Shown piece after piece: positions 35,064 through 43,953 of a stretch of 64,000 nucleotides of DNA. Made by a program: the position numbers and the translations under genes. Below the pieces are notes generated by a model. The model did not search any database and was not told the DNA's origin. It was given only the letters and a program-made list of their open reading frames with translations. Where the stretch lies: assembly GCA_017301975.1 (NCBI GenBank), contig JAFLEI010000009.1, positions 62,001-126,000 on the forward strand, written 5' to 3'. This DNA is from Verrucomicrobiota bacterium. GTDB taxonomy: Bacteria; Verrucomicrobiota; Verrucomicrobiia; Verrucomicrobiales; Verrucomicrobiaceae. Positions within the stretch are counted from its first letter, which is position 1, and the number at the start of each line of letters is the position of its first letter.

Positions 35064-36815
35064 TCATCGACATGCAAGTGGCATTTCACAGACCGCTAGA
35101 GTCCCGCCACCCGCCACATCGCGAGGCTGAAATGACAGCACCGCCCCCAGAGCATCCGCTCGCTGCCGCAGCATGAACAGCCCCATGCCTTTGCCCTTCG
35201 TGCCCGGAGTCGGATTAAAAGGCACACCGTCATTGGCCACTTCCAGGCGCAGTAGCTTCCGGTCCAGGATGAGACTGATGGCGATCCAGGTCGCACGGCC
35301 ATGCTTGGCGGCATTCGTGGCCAGTTCCTGCGCGATGCGGAAAATCAAGGCGGCTTCCTCGGTTTTCAGCACTCCGGTGAAGTCCTCACAGGCAACACGG
35401 CAGCTGATGCCAAAGGCACGTTCCAGAAACTTGCACAGATCATCCAGCGCATCCGGCAGTTCCTGCGGCCCCACGGCCACGGGCGCCAGGCCGCGGGCAA
35501 AGCTGCGCGCAAGATCAGACGCCTCCGCCAGTTCACGCGCCACATCCATCGCCAGCCCGGACTGCTTGTGTCCCTCCCGTTTCAGGCTGCCTCCCAGCAC
35601 ACCGCTTTTCAGCTGGGCTGCGGCCAGCCGCTGGCACACGTCATCGTGCAAATCCTGACCGATGCGCCGCCGCTCATTCTCCGCCGCCTCCACCTGCATC
35701 TTCTCCATCTCCTTCTCTGCGGTGATGATACTCGCCATGCCTGCCACCTGAAGTCTTCCCGCCGTACTGGGCGTACGCTCGGTGGAAAAGCCGCGGCAGC
35801 GCAGCCATTCAATCCTGCCCCTCACCCGAACACGAATTTCGACCTCTTCCTCAACGGCTGCGCTGCGCAACGCGCGCAGCATTTTCAGGGCGGACGCGCG
35901 GTCCTGGCGCAGCACGCCGCGCAGCCAGTCCCAGCGCCTCTCACGCAGGGCTGCGGCGGGCCGGCCAAACATGTCTTCATAGGCCTGATTGACGTAAATA
36001 GGCTCTGTCGAATCCGGTGGCGCCACCCAGAAAATATCCCGCATGTTTGAGGCGATCTGGCTGAACCGCCATTCCGATTCCTGCAGCCGGTGCGCCGCAT
36101 CTTCAATGCTCCGTGAAATGGTCTCCAGTTCATCTCCGCCGCCGATGGATTCGGGCACCACCTCATGGGGCCCGATGCGCCGCACCTGTTCCACGATCGC
36201 CACCACCCGTTCCGTGATCAGCATTTGCAGCAGCGCCCACAAGAGCAGGCAGCTTCCGAACAACACGCAGGCCTGAGCCATGGATTCGTGCATGGCTCGG
36301 CTGACGGAGGCGGCGACGAACCAGTTCAAATCATATTCCAGCACCACCAGCCCTTTTCGGGAGGCCGCGCTCACATCCACAAATGGAAAAATCGCCGTCA
36401 GGCGCCCCTTGGTCAGATCTTCATTCAGCATCCCTTCGCTGGACTCCTTGGCCTCCCGCACCAGACTGGGATGGATCGATAGCGGACAGTCCCAGACGGA
36501 GAGTCCCCGCCACTGCTTTCTGGTGGCGTTGCAGATGATGTCATTGCCGTCCGAAATCACGCCCAGGCGGAGATCCGGATTCACTGAGGCATAACTGATG
36601 GCCAGGTCCGCTGATTGGGAAAGATGCCGTCTCAGGAAGTGCTGCGCAAAGCTCGACAGCCGGGTCCCCTCCTCATAGGCCTGCAAGCGCATTTCTTCAA
36701 AGCGTTCGTTCACATCATGGTGATACTGCCGCGAGATGTTCAGGATGATCATCAGCAGGCCAAAGAGCATCACGATCGCCGACACACGAAACTGCAGGGT
36801 AAAAAATCGCTTCAC
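35064..36815 (-). CDS. Membrane sensor histidine kinase, NarL-type, with PAS domain
   Basis: Two membrane helices (about 10-28 and 195-215) flank a periplasmic sensor region of roughly 160 residues that looks like a Cache-type domain. A PAS domain (about 255-370), a HisKA_3 dimer domain with His near 390 (RRRIGQDLHDDVCQRLAAAQ) and an intact ATPase domain (about 485-580, N-box AQELATNAAKHG, then GKGMGLFMLRQRA) follow. The start overlaps the stop of the upstream binding-protein gene by 4 bases (ATGA), so production is coupled. The periplasmic domain probably meets that binding protein. Its partner is the LuxR-type regulator just downstream. Confidence 0.93.
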   Translation of the reverse strand: MKRFFTLQFRVSAIVMLFGLLMIILNISRQYHHDVNERFEEMRLQAYEEGTRLSSFAQHFLRRHLSQSADLAISYASVNPDLRLGVISDGNDIICNATRKQWRGLSVWDCPLSIHPSLVREAKESSEGMLNEDLTKGRLTAIFPFVDVSAASRKGLVVLEYDLNWFVAASVSRAMHESMAQACVLFGSCLLLWALLQMLITERVVAIVEQVRRIGPHEVVPESIGGGDELETISRSIEDAAHRLQESEWRFSQIASNMRDIFWVAPPDSTEPIYVNQAYEDMFGRPAAALRERRWDWLRGVLRQDRASALKMLRALRSAAVEEEVEIRVRVRGRIEWLRCRGFSTERTPSTAGRLQVAGMASIITAEKEMEKMQVEAAENERRRIGQDLHDDVCQRLAAAQLKSGVLGGSLKREGHKQSGLAMDVARELAEASDLARSFARGLAPVAVGPQELPDALDDLCKFLERAFGISCRVACEDFTGVLKTEEAALIFRIAQELATNAAKHGRATWIAISLILDRKLLRLEVANDGVPFNPTPGTKGKGMGLFMLRQRADALGAVLSFQPRDVAGGGTLAVCEMPLACR

Positions 36816-37861
36816 GGCACATCCTCCAGGAACTCAGAGGTGAACAGGCGGCTCACTTCGACTTCGTGCTGCAGCAGGCCCATCTGCAGCATTTCCCGGC
36901 TCATTTTTTTCAAACACTCCTCCAGGCCGCCGGCTTTTTGGTGAAACAACCGCCGGTTTTCCGCAGCGTCCGGCAGTCGCATCTTTTGCAGGGACTTCTG
37001 CCACTGTTCCGGGGTGAGGCCTTCACGGCGCAAAGTGGCGTTCGTGCCGTTTTCGGTCGCAGGCGCGCTCTCATTGGAGCTCATTTCCAGGCACGCGGAA
37101 ACCAGGGACCGAAGCTCGCGCGGGTAGGACCTCAACACTTCCTCCCTCACCACCAGCACCCGGCTGAACTCCAGATCCATCTTGCTCGAATCATAAATCA
37201 CCGTAGCGCCTTTGTCCTGCAATCGGGTGCTCCATGGATCAGCTGTGACCACCGCGTCGATCCCCCTCTCCTTGAAGGCGGTTTCCGTCTCCGCCAGATT
37301 GAGCGGGACCACTTCCACATCCTGGAACGACATGCCGTACGCCGCCAGTGCATGTCTCAGCAAATACTCGCTCGAAGACCTGAGTTCGACACCGATGTTT
37401 TTGCCACGCAGGCTCTCCATCGAAACCGGGACGCCATTCTCCATCGTTCCATCCGGGCTCTTGGGCTGGCGATGCCTGTCCCAAAACCAGCGATGGCCGT
37501 TGTGCCCCATGATTGCATCCGACCCTCTTGAGATTCCAAGGATCAGGACGGCACGCGGCCTTGCCCCGTCGGCCTCGAGGCGGATCAATTCATCCAGCGT
37601 CACCACGGCGGCATCCGCCACATGTTTGCGAAAGGCCGCGAGGACCGCCGTTGACCACGACATCTCCACCAGATTGATCCGAAGATCCTGGGTGTTGCTT
37701 GCGTCACAAGCTGTCACCAGCCGCTCTGAACCGGGCCAGGTGTTCACCGCCACCGTCAGAGGCCTCTTGTATTCAGACTCCGGCCATAGCAGCCCCGCAC
37801 CGCAAAGCAGCACCCCCAGAATTGCCACCGGGATCATGCGAATCTGGATGAATTTGTTCAT
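36812..37861 (-). CDS. Periplasmic substrate-binding protein (SsuA/NrtA-type) in a sensory operon
   Basis: An N-terminal hydrophobic segment (IPVAILGVLLCGAGLLW) acts as a signal or anchor; a Cys is present but the lipobox is poor. The body resembles the nitrate/sulfonate/taurine-binding family: TVAVNTWPGSERLV at the start, a DELIRL segment, GKNIGVELRSSSEYLL near the hinge, and DAVVTADPW. Such proteins normally feed an ABC transporter, yet no permease or ATPase gene is nearby. The next two genes are a sensor kinase, overlapping by 4 bases, and a response regulator. I infer it is a dedicated ligand-sensing partner for that kinase. The ligand is unknown. Confidence 0.85.
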   Translation of the reverse strand: MNKFIQIRMIPVAILGVLLCGAGLLWPESEYKRPLTVAVNTWPGSERLVTACDASNTQDLRINLVEMSWSTAVLAAFRKHVADAAVVTLDELIRLEADGARPRAVLILGISRGSDAIMGHNGHRWFWDRHRQPKSPDGTMENGVPVSMESLRGKNIGVELRSSSEYLLRHALAAYGMSFQDVEVVPLNLAETETAFKERGIDAVVTADPWSTRLQDKGATVIYDSSKMDLEFSRVLVVREEVLRSYPRELRSLVSACLEMSSNESAPATENGTNATLRREGLTPEQWQKSLQKMRLPDAAENRRLFHQKAGGLEECLKKMSREMLQMGLLQHEVEVSRLFTSEFLEDVP

Positions 37862-38028
37862 GTGGCCTTCCAGTATCCTACGCTTTCCACGCGCAGACCA
37901 GCTTAATAAGTCAAACCTGCGCCGGCGCCGGGTTGCCCAATTTCACCTCATTCACATCACGTGAACTTGCAAAGAAATTTCCCGGTCCGCGCCAGGCCGC
38001 AGGCTTCAGCATGCCTGCCCCCCTCCGT

Positions 38029-39231
38029 TCAGTTGCGTGGACGACGGATGTGGTCGGCGATGATTCGATCCAGATCGCGAACACCGAACGGTTTGTTCAA
38101 ATAAGCGGTGGCTCCTGCGGCCAGACACTTTTCTTTGTCGGCAGCACTGGCGTGTCCTGACAGACTGACGATGGCGATGTCACGCGTCTTGGGATCTGCG
38201 GACGCACGAATCTGCCGGATGGCGTTCAGCCCATCCACGCCCGGCATGCGCACATCCATCAGGATGAGATCTGGCTGCAGCGTGCAGGCCTGGTGAATCG
38301 CTTCACTGCCATCCCGGGCTGTGATGACCTGAAAGCCGACGCTTTCCAGATAGTTGCGGGTGACCGCGATGAGCGCGGGCTGATCATCGGCGATCAAAAT
38401 GGTGGGCTGGCGGGAAGAGTCTGAAAGGGGTGCGTCCACACTGGGCGGAGACTCTGGCGGGAGCGGTTCCTGCACCGCCGCCACATCCGCCGACCGCCGC
38501 AGAGGAAAAGATACGGTCATGCAGACTTCCTGCCCGGCGGCTTCACTCACGGTAAAAGTGCCGTCATGCAGCTGAACCAATTTTTGCAGCAAGGCCAGGC
38601 CAATGGGTTTGACTTTCCCCAACCGCCCCAGGAGGTGCGCCGGGTCAGAGGGCGCCTGACCCACGCCACCAAAAGTTTGAAGCTTCAGCCAGCCCTCGTC
38701 ATGGGTGATGTGCAGCCGAAGCTGGCCCCCGGTGTGCATGGATAAAACCGCAGCGGAGAGCAGTTCCGTAATGATCTGCTGCAGGCGGCTCGCATCAGCA
38801 AGCACCCCCAGGTTGGGCGGCTGCACATCCGAGACAATCTGGATGGATCGGGACTGAACAAGCCCCGCCACGGCGGAAATGCTGCCGGCACACTGATCAC
38901 ACACTCGGCACGCAGTCTGTGTCAGCGACGAGACCCCTGCTTCGATTCTGCCGAGGTCCACCACATCCGCGATGAGCTGGAGCAGCTGCTGGGCGCTGTC
39001 TTGAATGGCTGCGATCGCCTTTCTCTGCGCACTCTCCAAAGGTCCGTAAATGCCCTCCTGCAGCGTTTCCACCTGCGCGATTATGTTAGCGAGTGGATTG
39101 CGCAGCTCATGGCCCATGCTGCCTAGAAACTCGTTCCTTTCCGTCTTAGATCCCTCAGTAACAGAGAAATTCGAATGCATTAAGTCATGCGGCACAGGTT
39201 TAGTCTTGTCTAAATCATTATTCATTATCAT
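38029..39231 (-). CDS. Hybrid histidine kinase with degenerate ATPase domain
   Basis: The protein (400 residues) has no membrane segment. A HisKA domain carries H41 in MGHELRNPLANI, then an ATPase-like region (about 100-250) ending in GLALLQKLVQLHDGTF. The N-box reads QIITELLSAAV, without the usual metal-binding Asn, and no DxGxG box is visible (FGGVGQAP). The receiver domain (about 274-395) is intact, with phosphoacceptor Asp near 321 in LILMDVRMPG and a later KPF. It may be a phosphorelay intermediate rather than an active kinase. The start could be Met18 (39180), which would leave a TTTAG...CTAAA inverted repeat upstream. It is divergent from the stand-alone receiver at 39308. Confidence 0.85.
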   Translation of the reverse strand: MIMNNDLDKTKPVPHDLMHSNFSVTEGSKTERNEFLGSMGHELRNPLANIIAQVETLQEGIYGPLESAQRKAIAAIQDSAQQLLQLIADVVDLGRIEAGVSSLTQTACRVCDQCAGSISAVAGLVQSRSIQIVSDVQPPNLGVLADASRLQQIITELLSAAVLSMHTGGQLRLHITHDEGWLKLQTFGGVGQAPSDPAHLLGRLGKVKPIGLALLQKLVQLHDGTFTVSEAAGQEVCMTVSFPLRRSADVAAVQEPLPPESPPSVDAPLSDSSRQPTILIADDQPALIAVTRNYLESVGFQVITARDGSEAIHQACTLQPDLILMDVRMPGVDGLNAIRQIRASADPKTRDIAIVSLSGHASAADKEKCLAAGATAYLNKPFGVRDLDRIIADHIRRPRN

Positions 39232-39307
39232 GCTTCCCTGCTACACGTGTCAGATTTGCTGTATGTTACTGAAGATTCCAGTCATAATCAGAACCTAAAG
39301 AGCATTC

Positions 39308-39766
39308 ATGCAGCAGGCAAATTGGCATTCCAATCGTTCAGGAAAATCCAGAGTAATCCTGCTGGTGGAGGATCACGACCTATATCGTGAGGTGGTGCGT
39401 GCCGCCTTGGGCAGATACCTCCCTGATTATGAAATGCTGGAGGCGGACTGTGTGGCCGCTGCCCTCCCTGTCCTGCATGCGCGTTCGATTGATGTGCTGA
39501 TCATCGACATGACTCTGCCGGACGGATCTGCCATTGATCTGCTGGACCAATGCGGGTATTTCATCCAGCAGGGAGTCAAAGTCATCGTGCTCAGCAGCCA
39601 TTCCAGTGCCGACATGCTGCCGGTTTTAAGCCGCGGTGATGTGCATGGCTTTGTTTCGAAGGAGCAAGGGCTGAAAACGCTGGCAGAAAGCATCACCGCC
39701 ATCTGCAGCAAGGAAGCACACGCGTCAGATGAATCCCAGGAGATGACATTGGAACAGGCTGTGTGA
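39308..39766 (+). CDS. Single-domain response regulator (receiver only)
   Basis: The 152-residue protein is a receiver domain with almost nothing else. The acidic pair is E21-D22 (LLVEDHD), phosphoacceptor D67 lies in LIIDMTLPDG, the Thr/Ser position is VIVLSSH and the conserved Lys is in FVSKEQ. No DNA-binding or enzyme domain follows, so it acts by protein contact, perhaps as a phosphate shuttle. It ends 19 bases before the large hybrid kinase at 39786 on the same strand, which makes that kinase the likeliest partner. Confidence 0.9.
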   Translation: MQQANWHSNRSGKSRVILLVEDHDLYREVVRAALGRYLPDYEMLEADCVAAALPVLHARSIDVLIIDMTLPDGSAIDLLDQCGYFIQQGVKVIVLSSHSSADMLPVLSRGDVHGFVSKEQGLKTLAESITAICSKEAHASDESQEMTLEQAV

Positions 39767-39785
39767 TGATTAAACCCACTGCTGC

Positions 39786-42700
39786 ATGATCATTCCACCC
39801 ATGACGAAAGCCGCCGCCACGAAAGACTTGGGCATCGAGGTGCAGGGCGACTGGTTTCGCAGTGTGTTTGACTGCCTCAATGATGCGGTTTTTATCCACG
39901 ATGTCGTCACGGGGGCCATTCTCGAAGTCAACCAGCGCGCCTGCGAAATGTATGGCTGCCATCCTGATGAAATGCGGCGCCTTTCCATCGCGGCGCTGAG
40001 TGTGAACACACCGCCTTACACCCTGGAGGAATCACTCCACTGGATGCGCAAGGCCATGGATGAAGGCCCGCAGCTTTTCGAATGGCAGGCCCGCGCAAAA
40101 TCTGGCCGGGTGTTCTGGGTGGAGGTCAGCATGCGCAAGGCCGAGATCCTCGGGAACGACAGGCTGGTCGTCACCGTGCGCGATATTTCCAAGCGCAAGC
40201 AGGCTGAGAGCGAGCTACGGCGAAGCGAGGAACGTTTCCGCACCGTGCTCGGCAACTCTAAAGACCCGGTGTACTGTCTCAGCCTCCCCTCACTGACCTA
40301 TGATTACATCAGTCCGGCGGTCGAACAGGTCCTGGGTTTCAGCATTGAGGAATGCATCGCAGGAGGACTTCGCTTCATGTTTTCGCGAATTCATCCTGAG
40401 GATTATCAGTCCAAGCGCGAGCGGCTTGAAAAAGTCATGGCCCGTGATCTGAACGGGGATTTTCAACCTGTCCTGGAATATCGGTTCAAACACAAGAATG
40501 AGGCATACCGCTGGATCAGTGACAACCGGTCCATCGTCAGAGACAGTGAAGGCAAGCCGGTGGCGATCATCGGCAATCTGCGTGATTTCACCACGCGACG
40601 CGAACAGGAGGAGGCTCTGCAGCAGCAGGCGCACGCAACCCTGCTTTACCATCTGGAAAACACTTCGCTCGCACTGGTCGAGTGCGACACCGACAGCCGC
40701 ATCTGCCGCTGGTCGCCCCAGGCTGAGAAAATCTTTGGCTGGAACGAGGCCGCAGTCATGGGGAACAACCACAGTGACTGGAACTTCGTTCATCCTGAAG
40801 ATTTGCCCCGGGTGAAGGCGACTCTGGGCCGCCTGCTGGACCGCTCGGAATCCCGCAACACCTGCATCAACCGCAATTTCACCAGCGATGGCCGGGTGAT
40901 CGTCTGTGAGTGGCACAATTCCGCCCTTTTGAACGAGGACGGAGAACTCCAGTCGATCCTCTCACTAGCCTCGGACATCACGGTGGAAAAGAAAATGGAG
41001 GAGGCTCTGCGGGCGATGGCTGAAGGCGTCGATGCTCGCAGTGGCGAGACGTTTTTCCAGTCTCTCTGCCTGCAGGTGGCCCGTACCGTTGAGGCCAAAT
41101 ACGCCACCGTGGCGATGCTCCTGCCTGAGCGTGACCGGATGGTGCGGACACTCGGATTCTGCGCAGATGGCAAGGTGCTGCCAAACAAGACCTGCTCCTT
41201 GGTAGGCTCCCCCTGCTACAACGTCGCCAGCGGTGAAGTCTGTTACTATGAGAGCAATGTCCGGCAGCACTTCCCGGATGACCAGATCCTGCAGGAACTG
41301 GGTGCAAACAGCTACATGGGCATGCCCCTCCACGCCACAGACGGGCGTGTGATCGGCATGATCGCGGTCTTCAGCGAAAATACCCTGGACCACCGGGAGC
41401 GCCTTCAGGCCATGTTCCAGCTCTTTGCAGTGCGTGCGGCGGCGGAGATGGAGCGCCACCAGGCAGAACTGGCCCTGCGTCAGAGTGAAGAGCGCTATGC
41501 GCTGGCGGCCACAGGTTCCACCGGTGGCGTCTGGGACTGGGACATCCGCACCGGCGGCGTTTACTATTCCGCACGCTTCCGCGAACTGCTCGGCTACAAC
41601 CACGAGGAATTTCCCAGCCTGTTTTTTGCCTGGGAGCAGAAGATGCACCCGGCGGACCTCCCGCTGGTGCGTGCCGCTCTGGAGAGCCATCTGGAGCAGC
41701 GCAGTGAATTCTGCATCGAATACCGCATTCAGGTGAAGTCGGGCGGCTACCGCTGGTTTGAGGCCCGCGGACAGGCCTTGTGGGACAAACACGGCGAGCC
41801 CTACCGCATGGCCGGGTCAGCGCTGGACATCCACGAGCGCAAGCTGGACGAGCAACGCCTCCTCCGTCTGAACCGGCTCCATGCCATGTCCAGCAGCATC
41901 AACGAGGCGATTGTCCGCATCCGCGAGCCGCAGCTGCTTTATGAGGCGGCGGTCAGCATCGCGGTGGAAAAAGGCAGCATGAAAATGGCCTGGATTGCCT
42001 TCTTTGACGAAGAGTCCCAGAGCCTGAAGCCCGCCGCCTGCGCCGGAGGATACCAGAACTACCTGGACGGCCTGATCCTGATCACCCGCGGTGATCATCC
42101 CTCGGGCCGCGGGCCGGCAGGACGCGCCTTTAAAAGCGGGACTCATGAAATCTCCAACGACATTGAGAACGATGACACGTTCTACTATCGAGAACGGGCG
42201 CTGGAGCGCGGTTTTCGATCCTGCGCAGCCTTCCCCCTGAAACCAGGCAACGTTCCCGTGGGTGTGCTGCTCATTTATGCGGACGAGCGCAACTGCTTCC
42301 AGGAAGAGGAAATTCGCGTGCTCAGCGCCCTGGCCAATGACCTCTCCTTCGCCATGGAAACGGTGGAGCGGGAGAAGGAACGCCAGCAGGCCATCGAGGC
42401 GCTGCGCGAAAACGAACGAATGATTTCGACGCTGATGGGCAACCTTCCCGGCGCCGCCTACCGCTCTCTCATCGATGAAAAATGGACGCTGGAATTTATC
42501 AGCGAGGGCTGCTTGGAGCTCACAGGTTACGAAGCGGAAGTGTTCGCTGGCAATGGCGAGGTCTTCTTCGGTGACTTGATTCATCCGGAGGACCGCGAAC
42601 ATGTACGCCAGACGGTGACGGAGGCGGTCGCGGCCGGGAAGCGCTTTGAAATGAGCTACCGCATCCGCACGGCCGAAGGCGCGGTGAAATGGATCTGGGA

Positions 42701-43940
42701 GCGCGGACAAGGCATCCCCTCCGAAGACGGCGCGATGCGGCACATCGAGGGCTTCATGACGGATGTCACTGAAAAGCGCCGCATGGAATCGCAGTCACTG
42801 CGCAATCAACGTTTGGAAAGCATCGGCACGCTCGCCGGCGGCGTGGCGCATGATTTGAACAATGTGCTGACCCCGATTCTGATGTCCCTCACGATTCTGC
42901 GCATGAAGCTGCAGCAGCCACGCGACGTTGAGCTGCTCAACGCCATGGAGAACAGCGCGAACCGCGGCGCTGAAATGGTGAAGCAGATCCTGAGTTTTGC
43001 ACGTGGTGTCGAAGGCCGCAGCATGCGCCTGCGCCCGCAGGATGTGCTTCAGGAAATTGAGCAGCTCATCCATGAGACCTTCCCCAAGTTCATCAAATGC
43101 CGCATCTCCTGCCCGGAAGAGACATGGAACGTGGAAGGAGACCCCACCCAGCTCCACCAGGTGCTGCTCAATCTCTGCGTCAATGCCCGCGATGCCATGC
43201 CCGGCGGCGGAGAACTGGACATCACCATGAGCAATGTGCTTGTGGACGAACAGTTTACCAGCATGCATCCTGACGCCAATACAGGTCCCCATGTGGTGTT
43301 TGAGGTCAGGGACACGGGCACGGGCATACCGCTCGAAGTAAGAGATCGCATCTTCGATCCCTTCTTCACCACCAAGGAAATGGGCAAAGGCACCGGCCTC
43401 GGTCTCGCCACCACCTTGGGCATCGTCAAATCACACCACGGGTTCATCGATCTCACCAGCCGGATGGGCAAGGGGACGGTCTTTCGCATTTATTTGCCGG
43501 CCAAAACGGACATCGAGCACAGGGAAATTCAGGTGGTTGAATCCAAGCGCTGCCTCGGGCAGGGAGAGCTGATCCTCGTCGTGGATGATGAGGCGGCCAT
43601 CCTCACCGCCACCAAACACACCTTGGAAGCCTTCGGCTACCGGGTGGTCGCCGCCTGCGACGGCACTGACGCCATCGCAACCTTCCTCAAGAGCGCCGAA
43701 AAACCGGCAGCGCTCATTACGGACATGATGATGCCCAACATGGACGGGCCGACACTCATCCAGGCGCTCCTCAAAATTCATCCTGACCTCCCCATCATTG
43801 GTGCCAGCGGGCTCAGCCATCAAATGCAGGCCCAGGTCAACAGCCTGGGGGTGAAGCATTTCCTGCGCAAACCTTACAACGCCGACGCCTTGCTGGAAGC
43901 CTTGGGCGACGTGCTGCAGCCGGCCCGCAAGGCAGCCTGA
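39786..43940 (+). CDS. Large soluble PAS/GAF hybrid histidine kinase (1,384 aa)
   Basis: No membrane segment is visible. Reading along the chain: PAS (about 22-135), PAS (149-272), PAS (285-402), GAF (419-552), PAS (565-689), GAF (702-859) and PAS (876-999). Most PAS domains end in the usual DI-T/S-x-R/K box. Then come HisKA with His near 1021 (TLAGGVAHDLNNVLTPI), an intact ATPase domain (about 1117-1239, N-box QVLLNLCVNARDAMPGGG, DTGTGIP, GKGTGLGLAT) and a receiver (about 1260-1382, ITDMMMPNMDGP). It should sense several internal signals and pass phosphate to an unlinked regulator. Met6 (39801) is an alternative start. It converges on the paralogue at 43954 with 13 bases between stops. Confidence 0.92.
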   Translation: MIIPPMTKAAATKDLGIEVQGDWFRSVFDCLNDAVFIHDVVTGAILEVNQRACEMYGCHPDEMRRLSIAALSVNTPPYTLEESLHWMRKAMDEGPQLFEWQARAKSGRVFWVEVSMRKAEILGNDRLVVTVRDISKRKQAESELRRSEERFRTVLGNSKDPVYCLSLPSLTYDYISPAVEQVLGFSIEECIAGGLRFMFSRIHPEDYQSKRERLEKVMARDLNGDFQPVLEYRFKHKNEAYRWISDNRSIVRDSEGKPVAIIGNLRDFTTRREQEEALQQQAHATLLYHLENTSLALVECDTDSRICRWSPQAEKIFGWNEAAVMGNNHSDWNFVHPEDLPRVKATLGRLLDRSESRNTCINRNFTSDGRVIVCEWHNSALLNEDGELQSILSLASDITVEKKMEEALRAMAEGVDARSGETFFQSLCLQVARTVEAKYATVAMLLPERDRMVRTLGFCADGKVLPNKTCSLVGSPCYNVASGEVCYYESNVRQHFPDDQILQELGANSYMGMPLHATDGRVIGMIAVFSENTLDHRERLQAMFQLFAVRAAAEMERHQAELALRQSEERYALAATGSTGGVWDWDIRTGGVYYSARFRELLGYNHEEFPSLFFAWEQKMHPADLPLVRAALESHLEQRSEFCIEYRIQVKSGGYRWFEARGQALWDKHGEPYRMAGSALDIHERKLDEQRLLRLNRLHAMSSSINEAIVRIREPQLLYEAAVSIAVEKGSMKMAWIAFFDEESQSLKPAACAGGYQNYLDGLILITRGDHPSGRGPAGRAFKSGTHEISNDIENDDTFYYRERALERGFRSCAAFPLKPGNVPVGVLLIYADERNCFQEEEIRVLSALANDLSFAMETVEREKERQQAIEALRENERMISTLMGNLPGAAYRSLIDEKWTLEFISEGCLELTGYEAEVFAGNGEVFFGDLIHPEDREHVRQTVTEAVAAGKRFEMSYRIRTAEGAVKWIWERGQGIPSEDGAMRHIEGFMTDVTEKRRMESQSLRNQRLESIGTLAGGVAHDLNNVLTPILMSLTILRMKLQQPRDVELLNAMENSANRGAEMVKQILSFARGVEGRSMRLRPQDVLQEIEQLIHETFPKFIKCRISCPEETWNVEGDPTQLHQVLLNLCVNARDAMPGGGELDITMSNVLVDEQFTSMHPDANTGPHVVFEVRDTGTGIPLEVRDRIFDPFFTTKEMGKGTGLGLATTLGIVKSHHGFIDLTSRMGKGTVFRIYLPAKTDIEHREIQVVESKRCLGQGELILVVDDEAAILTATKHTLEAFGYRVVAACDGTDAIATFLKSAEKPAALITDMMMPNMDGPTLIQALLKIHPDLPIIGASGLSHQMQAQVNSLGVKHFLRKPYNADALLEALGDVLQPARKAA

Positions 43941-43953
43941 CTTGGGACGGCGC

